Made by a program: the position numbers and the translations under genes. The notes under the pieces were generated by a model. The model had not been told where the DNA came from, did not search any database, and worked only from the letters and a program-made list of their open reading frames with translations. This document shows positions 35,467-44,809 of a stretch of DNA of 64,000 bases, one piece after another; positions within the stretch are counted from its first letter, which is position 1, and the number at the start of each line of letters is the position of its first letter. This stretch comes from Curtobacterium guangdongense (lineage in GTDB: Bacteria; Actinomycetota; Actinomycetes; Actinomycetales; Microbacteriaceae). Location: the NCBI RefSeq assembly GCF_049341845.1, contig NZ_JBMPIT010000001.1, positions 310,001 to 374,000 on the forward strand. The letters are read 5' to 3'.

Positions 35467-37165
35467 GTGCCCTGCCACCGTCCTGCGAACCACTGGTCTC
35501 GATCACCGGGTTCGACCCCGTGACGGTCCCGACGCCGGCGAAGTCCTCGGCGGATCCCGCGAGCGGCCCCTGGTCGGTGGAGCGCTCGGCGACGGTCTTC
35601 GTGGTGAGCGGCTTGTTCGGCATGAAGACGATCGCCAGGACGAGGAGGATCGCGATCGGCGCGGCGATGAGGAAGATGTTCGCGACCGCCTGGCCGTAGG
35701 CGGACTCGATGATCTCGCGGACGCCGTGCGGCAGCTGGCTGACGGCCGGGATGCTGCCGGAGGCGAGCTCCTTCGCGACGGCTGCGCCCTTCTCGCCGAG
35801 CGCCGCGATCGCCTTGCCGAGCTCCGCCTGCTTGTCACCGATCAGGTCCGAGACCCGGGTGCCGAGGACGGTCCCGAGGACCGAGACGCCGAGCGCGCCA
35901 CCGAGGGACCGGAAGAACGCGACTCCCGCGGACGCAGCGCCGATGTTCTTCGGCTCGGTGGTGTTCTGTACGACGAGGACGAGGTTCTGCATGACCGATC
36001 CGACACCGGCGCCCATGACGAACATGTAGACCGCGACGACGACGTACGGGGTGTCGTACTGGATCGTGCCCATCAGCGCGAGACCGACCACGAGTGCGAT
36101 CGACCCGATCGTCATGATCGGCTTCCACTTGCCCGTCTTCGTGACGAGCATGCCGCCGACGGTCGAGGCGATGAGCAGACCGCCGATCATCGGGATGGTG
36201 AGCAGGCCGGACTGCGTCGGGGTCGCCCCGCGGGCCAGCTGCATGTACTGCGCCAGGTAGACCGTCGCGCCGAACATGGCGATGCCGACGGCGATCGAGC
36301 CGATCACGGCCATCGTGAACGTGCGGTTCCGGAAGAGGGTCATCGGGATGACCGGCTCCGTGGCGCGCAGCTCGATGAACACCGTGGCGACGAGCAGGAC
36401 GACCGCGCCGATCACCATGACGAAGGACGTGGGCGACACCCAGTCGAAGTTCTTGCCGGCCAGCGTGACCCAGATCAGCAGCAGCGAGACACCGCCCGCG
36501 ATGAACGCGATGCCGAGGTAGTCGATCGAGACCTTGCGCTTCGGCAGGGCACGCAGCTTCAGGGTGAGCTGGAGCAGGATGATCGCGGCGATCGCGAACG
36601 GGACGCCGACGAAGAAGTTCCAGCGCCATCCGAGGCTGTCCGTCAGCAGGCCGCCGAACAGCGGGCCGCCGACGGTGCCGACCGCCATGACGGCGCCGAA
36701 GTAGCCGCCGTAGCGCCCGCGCTCACGGGGGCTGATGATGTCGGCGAGGATGATCTGGCTCAGCGCGGTCAGACCGCCGGCACCGAGGCCCTGCACGACG
36801 CGGAAGGTGATCAGGGTGCCCGGGTTCTCCGAGAAGCCGGCGAGCGCGGAGCCGAGGACGAAGACCACGAGCGAGAGCTGGATGAGCAGCTTGCGGTTGA
36901 ACAGGTCGGCGAGCTTGCCCCAGACCGGGGTCGACACGGTCGTCGCGAGCAGCGTCGACGTCACGACCCAGGTGTAGGCGCTCTCCCCACCGCCGAGGTC
37001 GCCGATGATGCGCGGGAGCGACGTGCTGACGACCGTGGACGCGAGGATCGCGACGAACATGCCGAGCAGCAGACCGGACAGCGCCTCGAGCACCTGCCGG
37101 TGCGACATCGCGGGCGCTGCGGACGACTCGTCCAGCGCGGCTGCTGGTGGTGGTGTGTGCGACAT
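35450..37165 (-). CDS. MFS drug efflux transporter, 14-helix EmrB type
   Basis: 571 residues, about 14 membrane helices. Motif A GKLADLFNRKLL, PRERGRYGGYFGAVMAVGTVGGPLFGG in the helix 4-5 area (motif C), and a long cytoplasmic C-terminus. The frame opens further upstream, but the ATG at 37165 begins MSHTPPPAA and matches the family. Its promoter carries two MarR-like boxes. Confidence 0.9.
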   Translation of the reverse strand: MSHTPPPAAALDESSAAPAMSHRQVLEALSGLLLGMFVAILASTVVSTSLPRIIGDLGGGESAYTWVVTSTLLATTVSTPVWGKLADLFNRKLLIQLSLVVFVLGSALAGFSENPGTLITFRVVQGLGAGGLTALSQIILADIISPRERGRYGGYFGAVMAVGTVGGPLFGGLLTDSLGWRWNFFVGVPFAIAAIILLQLTLKLRALPKRKVSIDYLGIAFIAGGVSLLLIWVTLAGKNFDWVSPTSFVMVIGAVVLLVATVFIELRATEPVIPMTLFRNRTFTMAVIGSIAVGIAMFGATVYLAQYMQLARGATPTQSGLLTIPMIGGLLIASTVGGMLVTKTGKWKPIMTIGSIALVVGLALMGTIQYDTPYVVVAVYMFVMGAGVGSVMQNLVLVVQNTTEPKNIGAASAGVAFFRSLGGALGVSVLGTVLGTRVSDLIGDKQAELGKAIAALGEKGAAVAKELASGSIPAVSQLPHGVREIIESAYGQAVANIFLIAAPIAILLVLAIVFMPNKPLTTKTVAERSTDQGPLAGSAEDFAGVGTVTGSNPVIETSGSQDGGRAHGRHS

Positions 37166-37210
37166 CGGGCTCCCTCGACGAGACTTCGATGCCACGCTGC
37201 ATCCGAATGG

Positions 37211-37252
37211 TTGACCAGTGTCAATCATCTCACATCGTTGACACACGTCAAC
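37211..37252. promoter_or_regulatory. Two MarR boxes before the efflux operon
   Basis: TTGAC-CAGT-GTCAA (37211-37224) and GTTGAC-ACAC-GTCAAC (37237-37252) are both perfect dyads of the same pattern, centres 27 bases apart. On the minus strand TTGACG and GATGAT could be the -35 and -10 of the pump promoter, with the boxes covering them. Confidence 0.6.
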
Positions 37253-37279
37253 TAGTGCGGTCGCTTCGCGTCGCCGCTA

Positions 37280-37294
37280 GATTGTTGAACAACT
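37280..37294. promoter_or_regulatory. GntR operator before pxpA
   Basis: GATTGTTGAACAACT, a near-perfect dyad (TTGTT-N-AACAA), 20 bases before the pxpA start and overlapping a TAGATT -10-like hexamer (37278-37283). The core GATTGTTGAACAA recurs exactly upstream of DUF969 (49040-49054, minus strand). Confidence 0.6.
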
Positions 37295-37313
37295 TCGGCG
37301 ACAGGGAGCGCGC

Positions 37314-38081
37314 GTGACGACGATCGACCTGAACAGCGACCTCGGCGAGGGCTTCGGCGCCTGGTCGATGGGCGACGACACCGCGATGCTCGACGTCGTC
37401 TCGAGCGCGAACATCGCCTGCGGCTTCCACGCCGGCGATCCGACGATCATGCTCGCCACGACCCGCGCTGCGGCATCGCGCGGGGTCGCGGTCGGGGCGC
37501 ACGTGGCCTACCGCGACCTCGCGGGCTTCGGTCGCCGACCGGTCCAGGTCACGCCGGACGAACTCCACGCCGACGTCGTCCACCAGCTCGGCGCGATGGC
37601 GGCCACCGCACGGGTCGCCGGCACGACCGTGACCTACGTGAAGCCGCACGGCGCGCTGTACAACTCCGCGTGCGCGGACCCGGTCCAGGCCGACGCGGTG
37701 ACCCGGGCGGTCGCCGACGTCGACCCGTCCCTGGCCGTGCTCGCCTTGCCGGGGTCCGAACTCCTCCGTGCCGCCGAACGCCACGGGCTGCGGACGGTCA
37801 CCGAGGCCTTCGCGGACCGCGCGTACGAACCCGACGGGTCGCTTGTGTCGAGGAGCAGAGCAGGCGCGGTGCTGCACGTCCCGGACGTCGTGGCGGCCCG
37901 CGTGCTCCGGATGGTCACCGAGGGCATCGCCACCGCCGTCGACGGCACGGACGTCCCGGTGCGCGCCGACTCGGTCTGCGTGCACGGCGACTCTCCGGAC
38001 GCCGTCGCGATGGCCCGCGCGATCCGGGCCCTGCTCACCGAGCAGGGCATCACGATCGCGCCGTTCGCCCCGGCGCCGTGA
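37314..38081 (+). CDS. pxpA: 5-oxoprolinase subunit A (LamB/YcsF family)
   Basis: 255 residues. DLNSDLGEGFG at the N-terminus, NIACGFHAGDP, VGAHVAYRDLAGFGRR and KPHGALYN are LamB/YcsF landmarks. PxpA, with PxpB and PxpC, opens 5-oxoproline (pyroglutamate) to glutamate using ATP. GTG start after AGGGAG. GTGA overlap with pxpB. Confidence 0.94.
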   Translation: MTTIDLNSDLGEGFGAWSMGDDTAMLDVVSSANIACGFHAGDPTIMLATTRAAASRGVAVGAHVAYRDLAGFGRRPVQVTPDELHADVVHQLGAMAATARVAGTTVTYVKPHGALYNSACADPVQADAVTRAVADVDPSLAVLALPGSELLRAAERHGLRTVTEAFADRAYEPDGSLVSRSRAGAVLHVPDVVAARVLRMVTEGIATAVDGTDVPVRADSVCVHGDSPDAVAMARAIRALLTEQGITIAPFAPAP

Positions 38082-38122
38082 CACCCGACGCCGTGACACC
38101 CGACGCCGTGACACCCGACGTT
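38078..38122 (+). repeat. Three 15-bp tandem repeats at the pxpB start
   Basis: GTGACACCCGACGCC at 38078 and 38093, then GTGACACCCGACGTT at 38108. Each unit begins with an in-frame GTG and encodes VTPDA or VTPDV, giving three alternative start codons; the first overlaps the pxpA stop. Confidence 0.85.
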
Positions 38123-38731
38123 CGGCCAGCTGGCGGCACCGCCCTGCTCGTCACGTTCGGGTCCCTGGCCGAGGTCGTGGCGTTCCGCGAGGGGATCACC
38201 GCGGCGGTGCTGCCCGGCGTGACCGAGGTCGTGTCCGGGGCGCGGACGCTCCTCGTCCGGTTCGATCCAGCTCGGACGGACGCCGGACGACTCCGCGCCG
38301 ACCTCGCACGCGTCGTGCCCGCGGACAGCGAGCGAGCTCATGACACCGACCCGCTCGTCATCCCCGTCACCTACGACGGCGACGACCTCGAGGCCGTCTG
38401 CGCCGTCACCGGCCTGACCCGCGACGAGCTCGTCGCGTGGCACACGGGTCAGGTCTGGACGAGCGCGTTCTGCGGCTTCGCCCCGGGGTTCAGCTACCTC
38501 ACCGGCACGTCGCCCTCGTTGGACCTCCCCCGTCGCGACACCGCGCGCACCGCCGTCCCGAGCGGGGCCGTCGCCCTCGCGGGCGAGTTCAGCGCGGTCT
38601 ACCCGCGGGTCTCGCCCGGCGGCTGGCAGCTCATCGGCCGCACCGACGTCCCGATGTGGTCGGTCGACCGCGACCCAGCGGCGCTCGCCCCCGCCGGCAC
38701 ACGGGTCCGCTTCGTGAGGGCCGACTCGTGA
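38078..38731 (+). CDS. pxpB: 5-oxoprolinase subunit B (KipI-like)
   Basis: 217 residues. The KipI/PxpB domain runs from about residue 20 (TALLVTFGSLAEVVAF), with IPVTYDG, WTSAFCGFAPGFSYLTG and VYPRVSPGGWQLIGRT as signatures. The first 15 residues are a repeat-encoded tail. Second gene of pxpABC, coupled at both ends by GTGA overlaps. Confidence 0.93.
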   Translation: MTPDAVTPDAVTPDVRPAGGTALLVTFGSLAEVVAFREGITAAVLPGVTEVVSGARTLLVRFDPARTDAGRLRADLARVVPADSERAHDTDPLVIPVTYDGDDLEAVCAVTGLTRDELVAWHTGQVWTSAFCGFAPGFSYLTGTSPSLDLPRRDTARTAVPSGAVALAGEFSAVYPRVSPGGWQLIGRTDVPMWSVDRDPAALAPAGTRVRFVRADS

Positions 38732-39612
38732 GCACGTTCACCGTCCTGCGCGTCGGCTTCGGCGTCACGACCCAGGACCTCGGCCGCCCCGGCCTCAGCG
38801 ACATGGGCCTCGGCGCAGCCGGCGCCGCCGATCGCGGGTCCGCAGCACTGGCCAACCGCATGGTCGGCAACCGTCCGGACGCGGCCGTCCTGGAGGCCCT
38901 GCTCGGCTCCGTCACGCTCCGCGCCGATTCACACGTGGTCGCCGCCGTCACCGGGGCAGCTCCCGCGGTCCACGTCACGCGGGCGGACGACACGCTCCGC
39001 GGCGCGGCCGCGTACGAGGTCGTCACGCTCGCCCCCGGCGACACGCTCGACATCGGCGTGCCGGACACCGGGTTGCGCACCTACGTCGCGGTCCGTGGCG
39101 GGTTCGCGGTCGCGCCGGTCCTCGGGAGCCGGTCGTGGGATTCGCTCGCGCAGCTCGGTCCGGCACCCGCCGTCGTCGGCGACGTGCTCGGCATCGGCGA
39201 CGCAGCCGACGCGTGGCCCGTCGTCGACGCCGTCGCCCCGCCGCTCGGGCCCTGGCCGTGGGAGCCCGTCGTGCTCGACGTCGTGCCGGGTCCCCGCGAC
39301 GACTGGTTCACGCCCGAGTGGCGGACGACGCTCACCGGGCAGGACCACCACGTCACGCAGGACAGCGACCGTGTCGGGGTCCGGACGACCGCGGCCGAAC
39401 CGCTGGTCCGGGCGGTCACGCACGAGCTCCCGAGCGAGGGCGTCGAGACCGGCTCGCTGCAGGTCCCACCGGCGGGCTTCCCCGTGCTGTTCCTCGCCGA
39501 CCACCCGGTGACCGGCGGCTACCCGGTCGTCGCGGTCCTCACGCCGGGGTCCGTCGGCCGTGCATCGCAGCTCCGCCCGGGCGACACGGTCCGCTTCCGC
39601 GTCAGCGGATGA
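38728..39612 (+). CDS. pxpC: 5-oxoprolinase subunit C (KipA/biotin-dependent carboxylase-like)
   Basis: 294 residues. QDLGRPGLSDMGLGAAGAAD at the N-terminus, AVRGGF, LGSRSWDSLA and VTGGYPVVAVL are PxpC landmarks. Completes the three-subunit oxoprolinase. It ends in an 11-base overlap with the convergent TetR gene. Confidence 0.94.
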   Translation: MSTFTVLRVGFGVTTQDLGRPGLSDMGLGAAGAADRGSAALANRMVGNRPDAAVLEALLGSVTLRADSHVVAAVTGAAPAVHVTRADDTLRGAAAYEVVTLAPGDTLDIGVPDTGLRTYVAVRGGFAVAPVLGSRSWDSLAQLGPAPAVVGDVLGIGDAADAWPVVDAVAPPLGPWPWEPVVLDVVPGPRDDWFTPEWRTTLTGQDHHVTQDSDRVGVRTTAAEPLVRAVTHELPSEGVETGSLQVPPAGFPVLFLADHPVTGGYPVVAVLTPGSVGRASQLRPGDTVRFRVSG

Positions 39613-40174
39613 GCGCGGCCACGGCGTCGACGACGATCTGCCGCCGCCGTGCCGGGGTGACCGCTCGGACGAGTGGCTCGAACCCTGCCGGGGTCGTGCT
39701 CCACATCGCCGCCGTGGTGAGGACGAGTGCGAGGAGGACGGCCGGCCGGTAGCTCCGCGGGACGACGCCGGCGCGCTGCGCGTGCTCGATCGCCGACACG
39801 ACGGCTTCGTTGGCGAAGACGACGTCCTCGACGGGGCTGGCGTCCTGGCGTTCCAGGCGGTACCAGGTCGCCAGACGGAGTGCCCAGGGTCGACGGACGT
39901 AGCTGTCGTGCAGTCGCCCGGCGTACTCGGGCAGGTCGTCGGTGTCGAGCGGCACGTCCTCGAGCGTCTCCGCGACGGATTGCGCGACGACCGCGTCGAA
40001 CAGCCCTTCCTTGCTCCCGAAGTAGTGGAAGACCTGCGCCTTGTTGCTCGACGACGCCGCCGAGATGCGCTCGATCCGGGACGCCGCGAGCCCGACGGCC
40101 GCGAACTCGTCGCGCCCGGCGAGCAGGAGTCGTGCCCGGACGGCGTCGGCGGGCGGGGGCGTGAATGCGGCCAT
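39602..40174 (-). CDS. TetR-family regulator
   Basis: 190 residues. Helix-turn-helix IERISAASSSNKAQVFHYFGSKEGLFDAV region. C-terminal TetR_C-type domain rich in Ala/Leu. The ATG at 40174 is best, since the open frame upstream overlaps the LCP gene. No obvious target beside it; it lies between pxpABC and an LCP gene and may act elsewhere. Confidence 0.85.
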   Translation of the reverse strand: MAAFTPPPADAVRARLLLAGRDEFAAVGLAASRIERISAASSSNKAQVFHYFGSKEGLFDAVVAQSVAETLEDVPLDTDDLPEYAGRLHDSYVRRPWALRLATWYRLERQDASPVEDVVFANEAVVSAIEHAQRAGVVPRSYRPAVLLALVLTTAAMWSTTPAGFEPLVRAVTPARRRQIVVDAVAALIR

Positions 40175-40197
40175 GGCCACCACGCTACCGACTCGCG

Positions 40198-41490
40198 TCA
40201 GCGCTTCGCCGCACAGGTGACGGTGGCCGCGCTCTGACCGGAGACGTCGGCGGGGAGCGGTGACGACGTGGGCGGAGCCGACGTGGGCGGTGCCGATGCC
40301 CCTGGTGCTGCTGCCCCTGACGGCGGCGGCGTCGCCGGCGGCGGATCCGTTGCCGGCGGCTCCGTTGCCGACGGGTCTCGGACCGCGGACCGACCGAGAC
40401 TGTCGGCCCCGAGCACCACGGGCTGATCGTGCTGCAACACCGAGTCCAGGGCGCTCGCGGCACCTTGCGCGACCAGGACGCGCGCCGGGTCGGAGGGATC
40501 GTCGACGACCGGGTACTGGACGAAGGTCATGTTCGCCAGCCCGACGGAGTTCACCGCGAGCGCCAGCCGAGCGAGGGTGGTCGGGTCCGCGAGCGTGTCC
40601 GAGAGGGTCATGTGCTTCGACGCCGTCGTGGCCAGCCGCAGCACCTTCCCCGGGTCGGTGAGCGTGCGGGCGGACACCGTCTGCCGCGCGAGCGCCGCCA
40701 TGAAGGTCTGCTGGTTGCTGATCCGGGCGAGGTCGCTGGAGTCCCCGACGCCGTACCGAGACCGGAGGAACGCGGCCGCCTCCGCTCCGGACAGCTTCCG
40801 GTCGCCCGCCTGCAGGTCGAGCGCCGGGGTGACGTCGGTGTCGTGGATCGGGGTCGCGAGGCACACCTCAACCCCACCGACGGCGTCCGCCATCGCCACG
40901 ACGCCGTCGAAGGTGATCATGCCGGCGTAGCCGATCTGGAGTCCGGTGAGTTGGTCGATCGTCTTCGCGACACAGGCGAGCCCGTGTTGCTCGCCCCCTC
41001 GGCCGAGCGCGGTGTTGAGCATCGCTGCCGGCACCGCGGGCACGACCGTGCCCTGGTCGTTCTCGCACGCGGGGATGGGGACGACGAGGTCGCGCGGGAA
41101 GCTGACGACCGCCATGTTGGTGTGGTCCGCGGAGATGTGCACCAGCAGGTTCGAGTCGTTGTGCCCGACGCCGGAGCTCGCACGGAGGTTCGCCGCGTCG
41201 TCGAAGCCGGCACCCTGCCCCTCGCGGGTGTCCGTCGCGACGAGCAGCATGTTCACCTCGCCGGTCGCGGCCGTCAGCTGCGGTGCGGCGCTCGTGTGAC
41301 TGCCCGGCATCGCGAGCGAGACCGTCGGCTTCGCATCACGCACCACCTGCCACGACGCGATCGCGGCGACGGAACCGACGCTCACCAACCCGATCGCGGC
41401 GACCGCGGCGACGGCCTTGACCATCGGACCGAGCGTGCCGTGTTGACGCTGCCGACCGTGTCGAGCAGCGGGTACCCCACCGCGCGTCAC
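40198..41490 (-). CDS. LytR-CpsA-Psr (LCP) family protein
   Basis: 430 residues from a GTG, or 408 from the ATG at 41424. One N-terminal membrane helix, then the LCP domain (about 75-330) with SFPRDLVVPIP, DGVVAMADAVGGVEV, FLRSRYGVGDSSDLAR and ISNQQTFM. LCP enzymes attach teichoic acids, arabinogalactan or capsule to peptidoglycan. The C-terminus is a Pro/Ala/Ser-rich tail. Transcribed away from the secreted-protein/amidoligase cluster. Confidence 0.88.
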   Translation of the reverse strand: MTRGGVPAARHGRQRQHGTLGPMVKAVAAVAAIGLVSVGSVAAIASWQVVRDAKPTVSLAMPGSHTSAAPQLTAATGEVNMLLVATDTREGQGAGFDDAANLRASSGVGHNDSNLLVHISADHTNMAVVSFPRDLVVPIPACENDQGTVVPAVPAAMLNTALGRGGEQHGLACVAKTIDQLTGLQIGYAGMITFDGVVAMADAVGGVEVCLATPIHDTDVTPALDLQAGDRKLSGAEAAAFLRSRYGVGDSSDLARISNQQTFMAALARQTVSARTLTDPGKVLRLATTASKHMTLSDTLADPTTLARLALAVNSVGLANMTFVQYPVVDDPSDPARVLVAQGAASALDSVLQHDQPVVLGADSLGRSAVRDPSATEPPATDPPPATPPPSGAAAPGASAPPTSAPPTSSPLPADVSGQSAATVTCAAKR

Positions 41491-41688
41491 CGGATCGTCC
41501 CCGTCGCGAACCCCTCATCGTGCATGTCGTCAGTCTCGACCAGCGCTGGTGGACACCGGATCATCCTTTGGTCGACGATCGGGCACCGATGGTCTGAATC
41601 GGTCCGTCCGCGTTGCCGGCCCGCGACGGCGCTCGTAGTGTCGACGTGTCGCTGGCGGACGAGCCGTCGAGCGGACGAGGAGCGTTGC

Positions 41689-42375
41689 ATGTCGAACCGC
41701 GAGACCGACCCCCGGACCACCGGAGCCGCGTTCCGTCGCTCTGCCGCCACCGCGGCGGTCGCCTGCGCCGTGGCCGGATCGCTCGTCGGTCTCGGTTCCG
41801 TCGGCGCACTCGCCGCACCGGAACGCACCTCGGCGCACGGCTCGACTCCGACCGCCCAGCCGACGCCCGTGCCGAAGGTGCAGTACGGCGATGCGGACAT
41901 CGCGCGGTTCCAGGCATCGCCGTACGCGGACGACGCGGTCGCACTGGCCGCGGCGTGGAACACCGACGTCACGACGGCGAAGGGTCGAGCGGGCGCCGAT
42001 CTGCGAGCCGGGACCGCGCTGCCGTTCGCCGCCGGGGCCGCCGCCAGCTACCCGTTCACGCAGGAGCAGCAGCGCAACGCCTTCTTCCTCGGGTACGGGG
42101 ACTTCCAGCAGGCTCTGGGGCTCGCCGTCGCCTGGGGCGTGCCCGACGTCGACACCGTGAAGACGAAGCTCGGAGCTGGGGTGATCGCCCACCGACCCAT
42201 GCCGGCACCGCCGACGACGTACACCGATGCCGAGTACGCGCGGGCGTTCACCGCGAGCGGGTACGACGACGGCGACGGCGCCCGTTTGGCGGCCCTCTGG
42301 CAGAGTCCTTCGACCTACAGCGCCGAGGTCACGGCGGGGAAGGCGCTCCTCGCCGGCGCCACGCTGCCGCTCTGA
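41689..42375 (+). CDS. Secreted protein of unknown function
   Basis: 228 residues from an ATG after GAGGAG. N-terminal signal peptide with Arg residues before a hydrophobic stretch and a likely AxA cleavage near GALAAPE. The mature part contains three similar segments (YGDADIARFQASPYADDAVALAAAW, LGYGDFQQALGLAVAWGV, YTDAEYARAFTASGYDDGDGARLAALW regions), suggesting a triplicated helical unit. No family recognised. Two bases before the amidoligase gene and probably cotranscribed. Confidence 0.7.
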   Translation: MSNRETDPRTTGAAFRRSAATAAVACAVAGSLVGLGSVGALAAPERTSAHGSTPTAQPTPVPKVQYGDADIARFQASPYADDAVALAAAWNTDVTTAKGRAGADLRAGTALPFAAGAAASYPFTQEQQRNAFFLGYGDFQQALGLAVAWGVPDVDTVKTKLGAGVIAHRPMPAPPTTYTDAEYARAFTASGYDDGDGARLAALWQSPSTYSAEVTAGKALLAGATLPL

Positions 42376-42377
42376 TC

Positions 42378-43535
42378 GTGCCGACCACGGAGCCCCTCAC
42401 CGCGCGGGTCGGTTTCGAGGTCGAGCTGCTCGCCCCCGCCGGCAGCAGTCGCCGCGCGTTGGCCGAGCGGATCGCCCTCGAGCACGGCGGCAGCGTCCAC
42501 CGGGTGCTCCACGTCGACTCGGAGCCGTCGCTCGTGCCGGGAATGGGCCAGTTCTGGCACCTGACCCCCGGGTACCGGATCGACGACGCCGCGGGCAACG
42601 AGCTGGCCACCCTGGTCGACGACATCACCATCGTCGAGGACATCCGACGCGACCAGCTCGCCGCGCGGTGCGGGGGCCCCGACCACCGAGGGTGTCGGCT
42701 CTGCCGACCGGACACGGACCCCGACGCCTTCCGGATCCTGTCCGACGACCTCCGACTCCTCCGGCTCGCCGGGGACACCACCGGCGAGCAGACCTCGTTC
42801 CGGCACGCGTTGGACGGCATCGCGAACGTGTTCGACGTCGAGGTCGAGACGATCGGCGCCGTTCGACGGGTCCGCGACCGCACCGGGGCGAGCATCGCCA
42901 TGGCGGCCGCCCTCGCACCGGGGCGCGAACGACCGTGCGAGATCGTGACGCCGCCGATCCGTTCCGGGCACACCGAGGCGCTCGAGGCACTGCTCGGGCC
43001 GGCGCGGGCGCTCGGCTTCCTGGTGCCGGTCGAAGCTGCCGTGCACCTGCACCTCGATGCCGGTCCGTTCCGGAGCGTCCCGGCGTTCGCGAACGTCGTC
43101 CGGTTGTTCACCGCGTACCGCAGCGGGCTGCACGCCGTCCTCGGGACGAACCCGCACTGTGTCCGGACCGGCGCGCTCCCCGAAGCCCTCACGACGGTGG
43201 TCGACACCGAGTCGCGGTCCGGCGCGGAGTGGCCGCGTCTGCAGGAAGCGGTCCGGGAGCTCGGACTCACGAAGTACCTCGACGTCAACCTCACCGCGCT
43301 CCTGACCGACCCCCCGCCCCGTGACACCATCGAGATCCGGATCCTGCCCGGCATGCTGGACGGGGCGGACATCACGCGACGAGCGGCCGTCGTGGCGTCC
43401 CTCCTCGAACGGTGTCTCGATCCGACCCCGATCCCGGAGCCACCCTCCGGCGTCCCGTCCGACGAGGCGCTGCACCACCTCCTCGCCAACGCGCACTCCC
43501 GACTGCGGGGACGCTCGCACCCGGCACTAGCGTGA
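42378..43535 (+). CDS. Amidoligase family enzyme (COOH-NH2 ligase superfamily)
   Basis: 385 residues. The N-terminal ARVGFEVELLAP carries the GxExE metal/ATP-binding motif of glutamine-synthetase-fold amidoligases (PF12224). Further Glu/His/Arg candidates are EIVTPPIRSGH, HLHLDAGPF and EIRILPG. These enzymes form amide bonds on peptides, sometimes on peptidoglycan or secreted polymers. The substrate here is unknown; the secreted gene just upstream and the sensor kinase coupled by GTGA overlap are clues. Confidence 0.75.
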   Translation: MPTTEPLTARVGFEVELLAPAGSSRRALAERIALEHGGSVHRVLHVDSEPSLVPGMGQFWHLTPGYRIDDAAGNELATLVDDITIVEDIRRDQLAARCGGPDHRGCRLCRPDTDPDAFRILSDDLRLLRLAGDTTGEQTSFRHALDGIANVFDVEVETIGAVRRVRDRTGASIAMAAALAPGRERPCEIVTPPIRSGHTEALEALLGPARALGFLVPVEAAVHLHLDAGPFRSVPAFANVVRLFTAYRSGLHAVLGTNPHCVRTGALPEALTTVVDTESRSGAEWPRLQEAVRELGLTKYLDVNLTALLTDPPPRDTIEIRILPGMLDGADITRRAAVVASLLERCLDPTPIPEPPSGVPSDEALHHLLANAHSRLRGRSHPALA

Positions 43536-44809
43536 GACCCGTGCAACGGCGACGCGAACCGATGGCCTGGCTCCGAGGGCCCTCGCGGCGACGGTTGGTC
43601 GTCATCGCGGCGGGCGCTGCTGCGTACTTCGTCGGTCTCGCCGTGGCGCTGCACATGGCCTGGTACCCGCAGGGGCTCCCCGGGTACGTGTTCTTCGGGG
43701 TCGCCGCCGCCGTCGCCGCCGCGACCTGTGTGCGGTGGCCGTTGGAGACGTTGATGAACCTCACGGCGTTCACGGCGTACGTCTGCCTCGCTCCGCTGCC
43801 CGAGGAGATGTACGGGTTGTACGTCCGCCCGCCGGAGGCGCTCGTCCCGCTCGCGCTCGTCACGTTCCTGATGATCTCGAACGGTGGCCCGGTGTTCGCG
43901 CCCGCTGCCACGTTCGGCACGCTGTCGGTCCTGACGATCGTCCCGTGGAAGGACGTCGTGCAGCTGGTCGCAGAACGCCGTCCGTGGTCCGAAGCCGCCC
44001 TCATCGACTCCGGGACGGACCGGTCGGTGCTGCTGGGCGAACTGATCGGCTGCGCACTCGTGGTGCTGGTCGCCGTGATGCTCCGAAGGCAGCGGCGGGT
44101 CACCGCGCAGCTCGCCGAGCAGAACCGCGAGCTGACGCGGCTGCAGGCCGCCACGATCGCGCACGCCGCCGAACGCGAACGCACCCGCGTCGCCCGGGAG
44201 GTGCACGACGAGGTGGCGCACCACGTCGCGGCACTCGTCATCCACGCCCAGTCCTCCCTGCGGATCGCCGACCGCGACCCCGGGCAGCTCGTCGACGCCA
44301 TGCGGGTCGTCGCCGAGGGGGGTCAGGACGTCCTCGCCCGCATCCGCTCGGTCGTCCGGGTCCTGCGGGTACCCCCGGAGACGGCACCGGTCCTCGGCAG
44401 CCTCGCCGACGAGCTCCTCGCCCTCGCCGAGCGCATCCGCGCCATCGGGTACGACGTGGACAGCACCGTGACCGTCCGCGGAGAGGTCCCCGAACGCGAA
44501 CGCACCGCCGTCCTCGGCATCGTCCAGGAGAGTCTGACCAACGTCATGCTGCACTCGTCCGCGCGGACGATCTGCATCACGGTGCAGGAGCAGCAGTGGT
44601 CGTGGACCGTCGACGTGACCGACCCGGGTCCGAAGCAGGAGCGGTTCCCGACCGTGCCCCGCGGTGGCTCGGGGATCCCATCGATGCGGGAACGCGTCGG
44701 CACCTTCGGCGGCACCTTGGTCGCCGGCCCGACCGAGGACGGTTCCGGGTGGTCGGTGTCCGCCACGATCCCCATGCTCACCCCCTCGAAGAAGGAGACG
44801 ACCAGATGA
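43532..44809 (+). CDS. Sensor histidine kinase, NarL/LiaS type
   Basis: 425 residues. About five or six N-terminal membrane helices (to about residue 185), a coiled segment, HisKA_3 phospho-acceptor (REVHDEVAHHVAALV) and HATPase_c (VQESLTNVMLHS, GSGIPSMRERVGTFGG). GTGA overlap with the amidoligase gene and ATGA overlap with its response regulator. Membrane-embedded sensing is likely, as no large external loop is seen. Confidence 0.88.
   Translation: MRPVQRRREPMAWLRGPSRRRLVVIAAGAAAYFVGLAVALHMAWYPQGLPGYVFFGVAAAVAAATCVRWPLETLMNLTAFTAYVCLAPLPEEMYGLYVRPPEALVPLALVTFLMISNGGPVFAPAATFGTLSVLTIVPWKDVVQLVAERRPWSEAALIDSGTDRSVLLGELIGCALVVLVAVMLRRQRRVTAQLAEQNRELTRLQAATIAHAAERERTRVAREVHDEVAHHVAALVIHAQSSLRIADRDPGQLVDAMRVVAEGGQDVLARIRSVVRVLRVPPETAPVLGSLADELLALAERIRAIGYDVDSTVTVRGEVPERERTAVLGIVQESLTNVMLHSSARTICITVQEQQWSWTVDVTDPGPKQERFPTVPRGGSGIPSMRERVGTFGGTLVAGPTEDGSGWSVSATIPMLTPSKKETTR

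Noticed and set aside
38078..38122. Short tandem repeats as a CRISPR array
   Set aside because: Units are contiguous without spacers and lie in a coding frame.
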